A stretch of DNA of 64,000 nt from Fratercula arctica. Taxonomy: Eukaryota; Chordata; Aves; Charadriiformes; Alcidae. The stretch is from positions 1,116,001 to 1,180,000 of the forward strand of contig CANTUZ010000004.1 in NCBI GenBank assembly GCA_947846985.1. The letters run 5' to 3'. Below are positions 1 through 10,474 of the stretch, in pieces. The notes below the pieces were generated by a model. It searched no databases. It was not told the DNA's origin and saw only the letters and a list, made by a program, of their open reading frames with translations. Numbering within the stretch: the first letter of the stretch is position 1; every line of letters begins with the position of its first letter. Both the position numbers and the translations under genes were made by a program.

Positions 1-1369
1 TAGAATGCCTCATTTTCATATGAGCTTTGTAATTTTTTCCCATGTCAATCGCTTTGGCTGCTTCCTGCAGTGAGTTTCAGCTGGTAGTGTATGCCCTAAT
101 GAGCGAGCCTCCTAAGGTCCTTGTGCCGTTCTTTAAAGCTGAGCCTAGTCTTTACTACTCCTCATTTAGTATCATCAGAATACTTCAGCTCATAGAAGGA
201 CCTTCCCAGACCACTTGTGGGTATGCCACAACAAATAGGGCAAGCTGGTGTAGGAATCCATGGGTGATGTCCCTTTATCAAAAAAAGCTGACCTTTTCAT
301 TCTGTCCTTCCTTTCTGTGTATTCACCTGTTATGTATCCATTTCCCGTTTCCAAGGCTTCTTTCTTAGCCTCATTATTTCTAATGTTTATTGAGGGTTCT
401 GAAAGGATTTCAGAAAGGCAATTTGACTATACCTGTGGGACACATCTGCAGGCTCGTTGCCACCTTCAAAGAACTGTAACAAGTGTGTGAGAGAAGACTT
501 CCTTCAAAGCGACACAGACTTTTCCTTATTAGATGTTTATTCACTTGCTTACTAATAATATCCCTTCTATTTCTATTTTAAGTAAGGCCATTTAAGGGTA
601 ATGAATTTCCTCTTGTTTGTTCTTGTCCTTACAGCACTAAAACACATTCATTAAGCTTGAACTCCTTGATTCATCACAGCTAGAATTTTAGAGATAGACA
701 CAGCGAAGGAACTGAGTAGAGTCAGCAACTGCCTCAGGGAATCAAAAGTAGTAATGTAGCAGAAGTGTTGTTCCTTGACATCCTCATCAGCAAGTGTTTC
801 CTCTCATTTCATATCCTTGAAAAACTCCAGCGTGTATTTTCCCTCGACTTTTCTTTGACTGGTGACTCAATATTGTCTCTGGCCCTGTAATTAGATTACG
901 TATAAAGTGAATTCAGAAATCTATTAGTGAAACAATTACCATTCATACAAGCTACAGGGAGAGCAATAGGAGCTCACAAGTTGTTAATGACCTATTCTTA
1001 TTGTATCGACCAATTGACCTATGTGCAAACACAAAAAATCCTGTGTTCACACAAGTACTGCTGCAACAGAGAGGATTTCCATAAGCCTGTGTCCAAATTG
1101 TGCAAAGCAGGGACATGATTGTCCCCATGTACAGACTCGAAAGCTAATAAGCTCAGAAATGCCAGCTGTACGGCTGAATTATACCCCGAAAGAGGAGGTG
1201 AGTCTTTTCGAGCTAGATTTTCGGAAGTGTCAAACATGCCACACGATCGTGCTGTCTCTCGGCAGATGTTTAGGTGCGTCATACCTGTAGCCTTTCGGGT
1301 GGCTATGGGTCATGGGTGGCATCAAAGCTAGGAAACGGTTTTAGTCCTCGGGCATTTAGAAATATAGAT
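1..1369. other. 3' flank of the PF4-like chemokine gene
   Basis: No chemokine-like exon or other recognisable coding sequence is seen. Part of this is probably 3'UTR. Unlike the CXCL8 gene, no dense ATTTA cluster is seen on the minus strand. Further chemokine genes could lie to the left of the window. Confidence 0.5.
536..541 (-). terminator. candidate polyadenylation signal of the PF4-like gene
   Basis: AATAAA on the minus strand, roughly 950 nt after the in-exon stop codon. It is one of several AATAAA matches in this AT-rich flank (another lies near 385), so the assignment is weak. Confidence 0.25.
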
Positions 1370-1382
1370 TTAGAGAGAACTG
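1370..1382 (-). other. candidate alternative exon 4 of the PF4-like gene
   Basis: A pyrimidine-rich acceptor (TTCTTTCCAG) lies 113 nt beyond exon 3. Joined in phase it would give a tail of Ser-Ser-Ser-Leu and a TAA stop, for 99 aa in total. Four-exon CXCL8 genes have such a short last exon, but PF4 does not. The intron would be only 112 nt. This competes with the in-exon stop at 1491-1493, and RNA data are needed to choose. Confidence 0.25.
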
Positions 1383-1490
1383 CTGGAAAGAATTACTGAT
1401 GCCAGAAGAGGGTGGTTTTCATGCCAAGAAATTAAAGTATGCCTTCTAAAAATAGCTTTCAACTGAAGCTGTTGTAGTAAAGACAGTAAC

Positions 1491-3750
1491 TTACCTGTCC
1501 AAAATAGCCTTTAGAGTGAGCCGGACCCAGGGAGCAGTGGGTTGCAGACACACTTGTCTGCCACCTTTCAGCGCAGCTCTGCCAAGAACCACACAGAGAA
1601 GTGAAGGCCAGGGGCATCCCTCCCACTCTCCTAATGGTTTGACATTTAGCTTAGCTATTTGCCAGTGCAGTAACCGCGGGACTTGGCGCGTGCTTTTGCT
1701 TATTAAACTTGTTTGATATTTTCCAGCTAGAATTTCTGAGAGAACTTGGGAAAAATGAGTTTCCTATACTTTTTCTTTACTAGGGCATTTAAGTTTGGTT
1801 TTTTTTTTTACTGAATGATGTCAATATAGGTGCTTACGATGCAATCTTTTTAATGAGCCTGATAAATTTTTTATTTGGTTTCTGTTCTCTATCTGGTCAT
1901 AGTTTAGCTGATCTTTCAGGAACTTAGTTATCTTGGAAACCTTTTTTTTTTTTAAACTCAAGCCTGGATGAAATTACCAATTACTAGTGAGGTGGAACTG
2001 AATGGCACACATTGATGCACAGAGGGTATAGCAATACAGGTATTACTTGCTTATGAAACCGTAGTGGAAGTATAAAAAACCTGAAAGCTCCCTTCTGTTT
2101 ACATGAGTGCATTTATCCAATTCATGTGGATAGTTCCTGATGTGATTTTAACCGAAGCTTACCTTGTCTTTTTTCTTGGCACTCACGTGGAGTTTACCAT
2201 TTAAGTTCCACGCTCCTCGCGCAGGGAAATGCTCCATACACAATTCTGATGTAGGGAATAACTTGCGGCATTTCAAACTTGGCCACACGCAGACCAAGTT
2301 AGTGGAAACCGTTTGAATTAATTTCAATGGGGTCAAGGTCTTTGATTGATTCTTCATTGTCTAAATTATTAATCATGCCCTGAATGCATATGGGGATCTA
2401 ATTCTGTCCTCTGATAGTGGTCATAATTAAGACATTAGCATAGACAGACTTTTAAAATACCGTCTGGAAGTGGCTTGTAACACTGGGAGGAAATTAGCTC
2501 ATTCCTTTGGATAGAAGGCCTAATACCTTATACTTAGTGTCGATGAGGCTTTGCGAGGGATCTGTAATTCCACCCAAAGTGAATAAGTAACTAGGGTGTG
2601 AAAAGCCAAGTCACTTCCTCCTATTGAAAGCAAGATGCTATTTTGCAAAAGTGCTCACATGATTTCCACATTTTTGCAGCGAGGTCCTCTTTGGCTTAAT
2701 GTCACATTCTGAATAGCCTTGGGAGGGATGAACTTGGAATGAGTGCTTCTGCACAGGCACTGGAAGCCTTTTTCCTCTGTCTTCGCCAGGGCCCTGCCTG
2801 TAGAACAGAAATACGTTATATCTAGGTAGATGAACAATCTCGTTATTTGCTCCTTTGAAGCAAAGAGCATTCCCTTCTGTCAGCCTTGTTGTTGTTACTC
2901 AGACGCTCTGACTTGCTGAAGACTTTGAGATAAAATTAACTGCGTCTGCACAACAGCAGCAGGTGCATTTTCAGAGCTCTTGGTATGCAGATGCATTTAA
3001 AGTTAAACTTGTATATTTCTAAGTGAAAATACCTAGATGTTTTCATCGTACATTTGTGCCTGGCCAGATTTTACGCCTAAATTGCATCACTTGAACAAAG
3101 TAGGTTAACGTCATTAACTATGTCCACATATTGTTTACTAGTTTCTGCCACGATCATCTGCCCAGATTCTTTATTTTCTTCTGCAAATTGCATAATTCTG
3201 GCTTTGAGGAAGCACTACCATCAACTCGCCTACCAAGAATTAAAGTACAAAGAGGAGAAAGTTGTCATTTAGAAAAGAAGAGATGTATGGACACGTTTAG
3301 GAAAAAAGGTCCTGTCTTAACTGAAACATGTCTTAAAATCTAGGGTAAGGCATGTATTACGGCATAAGAATAAACCGATTTCCTGACAGAAATGTATTTC
3401 ACCCCCAGAAACAGCCACAACATCCTAACAGATGCAAATAGAAACGAAGCTTTTTATTTCTGAATGACAGTTTATTGAAGATGCACATCGCTTGAAAAAA
3501 GTCAACATGAACAGAGCATAAGCCCACTTGCATTTGCATATGTATTATATATTTATAATATATATTTCTAATATAATAGATAAATGCATATATTACATTT
3601 ATTTTTATATTTATAAAAATATAAATATTTATATATTATACACATACATTATTGGTTATGTGAGTTTTAAGAAATCATTTTCTCACCTTCTGACTCCGTC
3701 ATTAAGACCAGATAGAGAACCAAAGCAACAGCCAGAGATTTGCCGCCCAT
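1491..3750 (-). CDS. ELR-negative CXC chemokine, platelet factor 4 (CXCL4)-like
   Basis: Small secreted CXC chemokine in three clear exons: 3687-3750 (64 nt), 2659-2797 (139 nt) and 1495-1578 (84 nt to a GTAAG donor, or to 1491 if the exon is not spliced). The first exon encodes a hydrophobic signal peptide (MGGKSLAVALVLYLVLMTES). The second carries the CXC motif as GFQCLC and the third cysteine in RGPRCKNVEI. The third carries the fourth cysteine in GRQVCLQPTAPW. Where inflammatory CXC chemokines have Glu-Leu-Arg before the first cysteine, this gene has Gly-Phe-Gln. Together with the preceding acidic residues this recalls PF4, whose equivalent is DLQCLC. Known family role: PF4-type proteins are released by platelets or thrombocytes and bind glycosaminoglycans; that role here is inference. 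If exon 3 is not spliced, the protein ends ILDR at an in-frame TAA (1491-1493), as in three-exon PF4. The start ATG has G at -3 and +4. Alternatively it is a diverged CXCL8 paralogue. Confidence 0.85.
1495..1578 (-). CDS. PF4-like chemokine exon 3
   Basis: The acceptor is CTTGGCAG and the length 84 nt, identical to exon 3 of the neighbouring CXCL8 gene. It encodes ALKGGRQVCLQPTAPWVRL and then TLKAILD. The sequence at the donor reads AG|GTAA, so read-through gives Arg and an immediate TAA stop. Confidence 0.88.
2659..2797 (-). CDS. PF4-like chemokine exon 2 (CXC motif)
   Basis: The acceptor is TTCTACAG and the donor ATGTGAGC. Its 139 nt are one codon more than the 136-nt exon of the neighbouring CXCL8 gene; the extra residue lies before the CXC motif. 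The stretch STHSKFIPPKAIQNVTL is clearly related to the ELR+ neighbour. Confidence 0.9.
3530..3645. repeat. AT-rich low-complexity tract
   Basis: About 115 bp of nearly pure A/T with TATATTTATA-type imperfect repeats, inside intron 1 of the PF4-like gene. Confidence 0.7.
3687..3750 (-). CDS. PF4-like chemokine exon 1 (signal peptide)
   Basis: Sixty-four nucleotides from ATG to a GGTGAG donor, the usual length of first coding exons in the CXCL8/PF4 family. It ends in phase 1 with the G of a glycine codon that is completed in exon 2. Confidence 0.88.
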
Positions 3751-6464
3751 TGCTGTGCAGAAGTTTTCCTGTTGACAGGCGTCCTGCGCTGGTTCTCTTT
3801 CCCACCAGGTTTTATCCTGGAAAGGTGCATTCCCAGCAGCCTCGTTGCTCAACAAGTGCTCTCCAGCACAACCTGGGGGGTCTGTACACACTGGTTTCCT
3901 AATACCTGAGAGTGTTGCATAAGAAATCCACATCTCTGCACAGGCCGTTCAGTGGCACTTCAGAATTCCCTAAATTAGTTCTGCTGCTGTATATTTTTAA
4001 GGATTTCTTTAAATTGGGATTATTATCCATCACTTTCTGTTTGCACTTCTTCGTGGGATGTTAGTTTTAAGCAGTTTTAAGCTTGGAAATCAACACAGCA
4101 TTACCAGGCATCTCCCCATCCCGAAATAAAGAGACTTTCTTCCCCCCTCTCTGAATGTAGAATTTCTGTTCAGCATTTTGCATTGAGTTTAAATGCCTTG
4201 TGCAAAAACTTTTACCCAATATAGTTATGGGAACTTTTCATCCCAGTCTTTTGGACTATATTTTGGTATGACTCCAAAGTGAAGGCAAGACATAAGTAGT
4301 CTCTGTTGTTCTCTGAAAGGAGTTTGTCTTTATCAGTTCGGCTAAAGGGATTTAGATGCTTAATTCTGTACTGAAAAGCTTCGCTAGTCACTGAACAGGA
4401 AATGATGAGCTTAAAATGACTGAGATATTGTCACCTAAGTCACTTAAGCTCTTCGGAAAATGTCACTTGTTTAGAATAGGAGAAGAGAAAGTATCTGACA
4501 ATGAGAGCTGTAATAACGCCTGATTAAAACAAGCACTTAGGAAGTTATTTGTTTTTCTTTCTAAGCTCATGCGTCTAGAATAATCACAGGTGTTTAAAAC
4601 ATCTCATGAGTGAAATCTCTCAAGTATTCCTCAGGAATCCCTTTCTAGAGCCTGTACGGTTTAGTCATTGGGATACTGGATATTCTTATTTTTGTGAGGG
4701 GAAGAAAAGGTGGTCTCAAGGAAAGAAGCTGCGCCAAATTGTGATCTGATAGACTATGTTGTCCAAGGGAATTTCAGTACTTTACTAAAATTAAGAAAGC
4801 AATTGGGTTTTGAAAAGAAGGGGCCTGCCATTCACATATGCTTGGGTACTGTACGTAGGGCAGATGGCAGTTTATCCTGGACATACCCGGTCTCTGGCCT
4901 TGCGCACTGGGGAGCAGGACAACATTTTGGGGTTGTTAACTAGTTCATAACTAGTGTCTCAGGGTGAAAATATTTTGCCAGGAGAAGTAGTAATTTCATG
5001 GAGTCCGAGTTCCACTTTGGAGAGATGGGATCAGCAAAGCAGGAACAACACAGCCCAGCCCATGTTTGACAAAGGCAGTCACCAAGTCAAAAGAGCTGCG
5101 GTCGCTGAAACATACTTTTGGAAGTGTGAGGGTTGACGTTGTGTTACTAAGAAAGGCATCTTGTGAGTGCACACAGAGAAGAAATGCAGTATTTGATCAT
5201 TTCTGGCCAGCCTGTCATGTCTCACCAATGGGAGAAAGGAGAGATACGGTTCAGCTGCTGTGCAGATGCCCTCCCTGCGGTCCTGGGAGTACGGCCATCG
5301 CTGACGTTTTGGACAGAAGAATTAATGAGAAGAGCCCTTGCTTGGCCATGATTCAGCTTCCAGTAATTTGATTGGGATTTTGCCGGTGACAAAGGTTACA
5401 CGCTTACTGTAAATATCTGCATAGCGCTAAACCCAGTGCCAGTCCTTTAGGATATGCACATACTTTTATGGGTGTGCACATAAAGTGGTTCTTCCCCCCC
5501 TCTCCCCATTCCTGGCTGATATTTCTAACGTGCTTATCTCCAAATTTGATTTGTGAAAGAAGCCAGCTTGTCAACATCACTCGGAAAACCAGAAGGCTTA
5601 GTGTGGTAAGATGTGTCTGAACAAAACCTGTCCCCTTGAGACACTTTGTCTCCTTTACATTCTGCGGATGAGGTCTGGGAGGCTGCGCGATGCAGCGCTG
5701 GGGACGGAGCAGAGATGGGAAGAGGGAGCAAAGCAAGGTTGGAATAGTTGTCATCTTGCACAAGAGCTTCCTCAAATAGCACCAGAAACTCCCTTTTTAT
5801 CTTGCACCGTGAGCAAACAGGAGCTGTTTGTGCAGCTCCTGTTTGGAAAAGACCAAAGAAAAACAAATATTAGAACATTTGCTCAACTTTCCCATTTTCT
5901 GGAGTGTTCGCTGCTCGTATTCTAGCCATTGCTCTGTAAATCGCTGTGTACAGGCAGACGTGTGGCCGTACAATCGGAGCTCTGTTTCTTAGGAGTTCTC
6001 CTGATGTAGTCCTCCCTCCTCACTGGAATTAGGGAGGATGCTCAGTGACTTCCTTAATGTTTATCAGGTTTCCCTGCTTATTTAAGATGATGGAAAACTT
6101 TGTTGAGTGCCAGATCAGCAGCTGACGTGCCGTCTGAGCACCACCGCTGCTACGGCCCTGGAATTTCTGTGACTAACCAGTATTTGTTCATTGCTTTCTA
6201 TCTGTGACTTTTATCACCCGGACCTCTGAAAACACTGAGTCTGGCAAGAAAAGAGGAAAAAAGTAGATCATTTTTATAATTCCTCCTATAGGAAACCATC
6301 TGCACTCACAGGAGGCAGGAATGTGCTGTTGTAATTAGCCGCCTCTCACAACTCAGCCACCGCTTGCCCTTCTGAGAAGCCAGTACGTGACACAAAATGA
6401 AAGAAAATGCATCCTCTTTTTCAGTTCTGTATTTCAATAAGGAAATTAATAACACAATACTGAA
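3751..6464. other. intergenic stretch between the two chemokine genes
   Basis: This holds the upstream region of the PF4-like gene and the flank beyond the CXCL8 polyadenylation site. On the minus strand there is an imperfect kB-like sequence, GGGAATTCTG (3961-3970, last two bases off consensus). A TATA-like AAATATA near 3990 is about 240 nt before the ATG. No exon, RNA gene or clear transposon was recognised. The ORFs here have no family resemblance. Confidence 0.5.
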
Positions 6465-6485
6465 GTGAAAACGTTTCAAGAAGCA

Positions 6486-6491
6486 TTTATT
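6486..6491 (-). terminator. CXCL8: polyadenylation signal of the CXCL8 gene
   Basis: AATAAA directly downstream of the AU-rich cluster. It gives a 3'UTR of about 720-740 nt, with cleavage expected near 6465-6475. Confidence 0.75.
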
Positions 6492-6501
6492 AGGTACATA
6501 A

Positions 6502-6617
6502 ACATAAATATTTCCCATAAATAAATAAATAAATATCAAAGAACGACTGCATTCTTATACAAAAGTAAATAAATATGCAAAAGTAAATAAATATAAATAA
6601 TTATATAAATAAATAAA
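6502..6617 (-). promoter_or_regulatory. CXCL8: AU-rich element cluster in the CXCL8 3'UTR
   Basis: About a dozen ATTTA pentamers on the minus strand, many overlapping as TTATTTATT nonamers, just before the poly(A) signal. This class of element recruits TTP/ZFP36 and HuR and gives short mRNA half-life to cytokine transcripts. Confidence 0.9.
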
Positions 6618-7203
6618 GTGCTTTTTTCTAACTGAAAGATGCCATTAAAATATATGTTTATAGCTTCACAACACTAATTCACAAGAAACAGTATCTTGAA
6701 AACAATGGCACAAAAACTGATGTCTTGGAATTTTGGCTTCCTAATTTTGCAAGCTTCCCTCTTGCAGTCAGTGGCCTGTTCTGGGTGCAGTGACCTGGGT
6801 ACAGCTGATGCCGCCCGTCCGAGCTGTCCTGGAGAGAACCCTCCCTCGTCTTTTCCTAAACTGTTAGCGCAACGGGACGGCGTCATTTAGCGAAAGCTCT
6901 GCTGAGAGCGCACTGCACCGATCCAGCAAAAACAACTCCAGAATCGTCCCCATCTCCTTCCACAAGCCAATTTTTCTGCCTGCTTGTTCTTTTATTAGTT
7001 GTTTCTCTCCTGTATAAAGGCACCTCTTTAAAAGACTTAAAGGACTGTTGTCCGCTGACTACAAAACCAGGGAATCCATAGTCTCTAGATGCTGTTAGAA
7101 GCGTGAGTGTAGGAGGCAGGAGGAGGTGAGCTGCCAGAAGCTGGAGGAGCATCTCTCCCATTTTTGCCTTCCTGGAAGAGTTTGGGCATTTTTCTTCTTC
7201 ATC

Positions 7204-7234
7204 TTAGGACACTGTCGCAGGTTTGGCATTTGCC
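7204..7234 (-). CDS. CXCL8: CXCL8 exon 4 (C-terminal tail)
   Basis: After the acceptor TTTCTTTCTAG the exon completes the split lysine codon and adds ANAKPATVS before TAA. Phase and length agree with the family. Intron 3 is 566 nt. Confidence 0.85.
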
Positions 7235-9060
7235 CTAGAAAGAAAGAAAATGGAAAAGAGACGATGAGAACTTGTCCACGGAATGGGTATCACTCGCTGG
7301 AATCAGATGGAACCCACCACTAAGGGTTTGTGCTTCTGTGTCCAAGCCCCTTAAAAGCTGGTGCTGAACCTGAGGGACACTGGGACATTGTGAGCTTTTC
7401 ACAAGCACTCGGTAACTGTGGGCTTCCATAGTTTGATGCCTCATTTTTCCCCCACTCGTCTAAACGATATTGGTTTTGAAAAACTGATTGTTGCTTTCTA
7501 CCATTGCAAGCAAGAGAAAACCAGTCGGTTAATGAGCGCTTGAGCTGCAGGTTTTCAATACGCTCGTGCCTTAGGAGAGCTGGAGCTAACACGCACACGG
7601 GGCGTGTGGCACAGCAAGGGATTGAACCTAACGCCGTAATTAAAGCTCAAAGCAGTCACAGTGTTTGTCCCACTTAGTGAACACAAACGCTAGCACCTGC
7701 CCGAGGAGACAATTTTTTAACACTTTGCGCAGTACGTGTTTGCTGGCTCACTTTAAATAGTTTTTTGATAGGCCGTGCTCATTGAGAACAAATGACTCAC
7801 TTGTCCAGAATGGCCTTGATGATGAGCTTCACCCAGGGAGCAGTGGGCTCCAGGCACACCTCTCTGCCGTCTTGCAGAGTGGCTCTGCAACAGAGAAAAA
7901 AGGAAGGGAAAAGGTCTACTGAGTGAATTCCAAGGCAATTTCTCTTTTCTCTCATAGAAAATAGAAAATCATTCTAGGCGTACGCTTACATCCTCTCCTT
8001 TGCTTTAAGCTGTATCAGCTGAGGCTGCGGCCTAACATGAAGTTGTTTTGTTTTAAATGGTTTCGTATCTTCTCATATCTGTTTGCTTGAATGCAATAAA
8101 GCATTTGCAGGCCTCTCACTCTTTTCAAAATTGCTTCTCTTTTTTCCCCAGCTTGCTTTCGGTTTGTGATGGTGCTTACCTGAAGGGCTAAATCTTTCCG
8201 TCTTGATTCAGAAACTGTACTGCCCAGTGCATAGGAATTTTGTTACAGTAAGAGTTATGGAATTGTTACCAGATTATATGATTTGTCTGCTAATAGTAGT
8301 TTTTTCATTGACTTAAGTAGAAGTGTGATCGTATTTTTGACCTAGCCATTAAAGTTTATGTTTTGATCACTTGCTCAGCATGACTCTTCTCATATGCTGG
8401 TGAAATTCAGACTTTCAGAAAGTTATTGGCTGTCTGACGACTGCGGGTTTAGTTTGAAATATTGCAGGGGTTGTTTAAAAAGTAGAGACTGGCAAAACCA
8501 ACACGCAACTCATAACATGCAGCATGTTGTTTGTGAGAGCGACGAGTGCCGCTGTTCTGCATTTTGAGTAGCCGCGCCTGCTGGCTTCTCACATCTTTCG
8601 GAGAACGCTTACATCAGCCTTAATGTAAAATCTGTTTCCTTCTTGTTGAGTAATCGGGAGGATTTTGCAAAAGCACTTACATGACTTCAACGTTCTTGCA
8701 GTGAGGTCCACTGGGAGTGAGGTTCACGTTTTGAATGAACTTGGGATGGATGAACTTGGAATGGGTGCCTACGCACTGGCACCGCAGTTCAATGGCTGAG
8801 CGTGGCACGGCCTCACCTGTAAAACAAGAAGAGAAAAAAAAAAAAGGTTGGGCTGTTTCACTCTTTCCACAGGAAGCACAACATGTTCTTTTTGCTTACG
8901 GTATTTGCAGAGTTATTTGTGAGACAGCATAGTAGCTCCCCCATCAGCATCTACACTCGCTATTAGTTATGAGAGCTTTAGGAAGGATTTCTTTACCTTT
9001 CGTTCCAACGGCTGAGATCAGGAGAAGGGTCAGGACAGCAGCCACAGCCTTGCCCGTCAT
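7204..9060 (-). CDS. CXCL8: CXCL8/K60-type ELR+ CXC chemokine (IL-8-like)
   Basis: Complete four-exon gene: 8997-9060 (64 nt), 8681-8816 (136 nt), 7801-7884 (84 nt) and 7204-7234 (31 nt), together 315 nt or 104 aa plus stop, the usual CXCL8 size. A signal peptide ([20 protein letters not shown]) precedes a mature part with the ELR-CXC motif (AIELRCQC), the third cysteine in [11 protein letters not shown] and the fourth in [12 protein letters not shown]. An amphipathic helix ([11 protein letters not shown]) and a short tail, ANAKPATVS, follow. ELR+ CXC chemokines attract heterophils/neutrophils through CXCR1/2 and bind glycosaminoglycans. The start has A at -3. TATA, NF-kB and AP-1 sites upstream and an AU-rich 3'UTR indicate fast, transient induction. 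The closest known relatives are avian K60/IL8L1 and mammalian CXCL8. The helix resembles K60 more than 9E3/CEF4 (from memory). Confidence 0.95.
7801..7884 (-). CDS. CXCL8: CXCL8 exon 3
   Basis: The acceptor is CTGTTGCAG and the donor AAGTGAGT; length 84 nt. It encodes [19 protein letters not shown] and then LIIKAILD. Without splicing the reading frame would stop at once (AAG TGA), so exon 4 is needed for the longer tail. Confidence 0.95.
8681..8816 (-). CDS. CXCL8: CXCL8 exon 2 (ELR-CXC core)
   Basis: The acceptor is TTTTACAG and the donor ATGTAAGT; length 136 nt. It contains ELRCQC and [17 protein letters not shown]. Confidence 0.96.
8997..9060 (-). CDS. CXCL8: CXCL8 exon 1 (signal peptide)
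   Basis: ATG to an AAG|GTAAAG donor. It ends in phase 1 at the last residue of the signal peptide region. Confidence 0.95.
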
Positions 9061-9162
9061 GATGCAGGAGTGTTTCTTCCTCGTGTCGCCCGGTTCCGTG
9101 GTGAGGTGATCTCCTGAAGCCCCAGGGGTGGCCAGTGCCTGTGCTCTGGGACCTGCCGTGTC

Positions 9163-9168
9163 TATATA
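9163..9168 (-). promoter_or_regulatory. CXCL8: TATA box of the CXCL8 gene
   Basis: GCTATATAGA on the minus strand, 103 nt before the ATG. This places the transcription start near 9135 with a 5'UTR of about 75 nt. Confidence 0.85.
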
Positions 9169-9217
9169 GCGCCCCGGGCTCCCCCCACACGCCAGCATCA
9201 CGCCTGGGTCACGCCAG

Positions 9218-9227
9218 GGGAAACTCC
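9218..9227. promoter_or_regulatory. CXCL8: NF-kB site in the CXCL8 promoter
   Basis: GGGAAACTCC is a perfect match to GGGRNNYYCC, about 50 bp upstream of the TATA box. Human CXCL8 likewise has its kB element between the C/EBP/AP-1 sites and TATA. Confidence 0.85.
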
Positions 9228-9243
9228 GAACCGGTGAGATGCC

Positions 9244-9259
9244 TCTGCGAAATGAGTCA
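9244..9259. promoter_or_regulatory. CXCL8: C/EBP-like plus AP-1 composite site
   Basis: TGAGTCA at 9253-9259 is a perfect AP-1 site. TCTGCGAAAT, which ends at 9253, resembles half of a C/EBP element. Order and spacing relative to NF-kB and TATA mirror the mammalian IL-8 promoter. The C/EBP part is the less certain one. Confidence 0.75.
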
Positions 9260-9260
9260 C

Positions 9261-10470
9261 AGGTAAGTGGGCAAGCCCCTTTCCCTAGATGGCCGCAAAA
9301 TTGCTTTTCGTTAGCAGGAAACACTGTATTGATTAAAGAAATACAAAAACAGAGTATGTGCAAAATTGCCCTGTACTTGGCTTTGTGGGATCTGTCATAC
9401 TCTATTTCTTGTGATTAGTTTCTTCTGAACCTTCCTACTTTTGCTGATACTACTATGTTATTCTGTGTAAATTTCCACTTCTGGTGGCAGACATCTATCT
9501 GTGATTTTTCATCTGTGTGTCCTTGGGCTTTGATTTTTTTTCATTTTAAGACATGACAGAAGTAGGCGGTAATACTTTGTAGAAAGGATAGGTACTAGAA
9601 CTGGCTTTTAATTAGCTCCTCTTGTCCTTATGTGCAATTGCATCTTAAAAAATCTTCCTTTATGTGCTGAGATAGTAGCTTCTGCAGAAATACTTACAAT
9701 ACTTTTTGGTACATTAAAACCTAGCACCACTGAAACAAGCAACAGAATCCAGACTGACTTTGTCACACTATTGAGAACATATGGCATATATTATCATGAT
9801 ATGATGAATTGCTTTGCCTAATCAGGTGGATTTTTTTGGAGGATGAACTGCTTCTTCTGAAGCCAAAACTTCTTAACTGTTTGCTGCTTTGAATATGGGC
9901 AGGGGAAGATTCTAAAAGCTACTGCAGGATTCTGCTTCTGAAATAAATTGAGGCACTTTTGCAAATTTGAATTGACCCTGTAAAGAGGAGATTTCTTCTG
10001 ATTATGATAGAATGAAAGGAAAAGTGAAGATGAGATCTTGAACAGGATTATTCAGATGAAGTCGGAGATGTACAACCATTTTTATTAACAATAGAAAATA
10101 ATACTAAAATACAAGCGTGCTTTTTGGGGGTTAAACATTAAGGAATCCCGTTAGTGTTCTTCTGCCGGGTAATGGAGACAATCAAAGGAACAAAGCATAG
10201 GACCAGATATGAATGAATATCGGTTTATTGGTCTGTGACTCATCACGGAGGACACAGATTTAGGTATCCCAGACTGAAAGTCACGTAACATTCCCCTATG
10301 TATCAGTGTCTGTAGTTTTACACAGTTGTTTATAAATAGTCTTAGAGGATGTGTTCTGAATAGTAGCCTAGTAAGATGGGCAGATATGGGATTAAGCACC
10401 TGTTTTTCTAGTAAATTTTCAGCGTGCAGTGAACATAGCTGGATTAGCTAATGTGAGCACCTAAGCTCTT
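9261..10470. other. upstream flank of CXCL8, no gene seen
   Basis: Unique AT-leaning sequence without recognisable exons or repeats. Confidence 0.5.
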
Positions 10471-10474
10471 GATT

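Noticed and set aside
1140..1185. alternative exon 4 for the PF4-like gene after an ATTCAG acceptor
   Set aside because: It would add a long tail without family resemblance; the in-exon stop or the nearer acceptor is simpler.
3530..3645. AT-rich tract considered as an ARE of another transcript
   Set aside because: It sits within intron 1 of the PF4-like gene and lacks the overlapping ATTTA pattern seen at 6502-6617.
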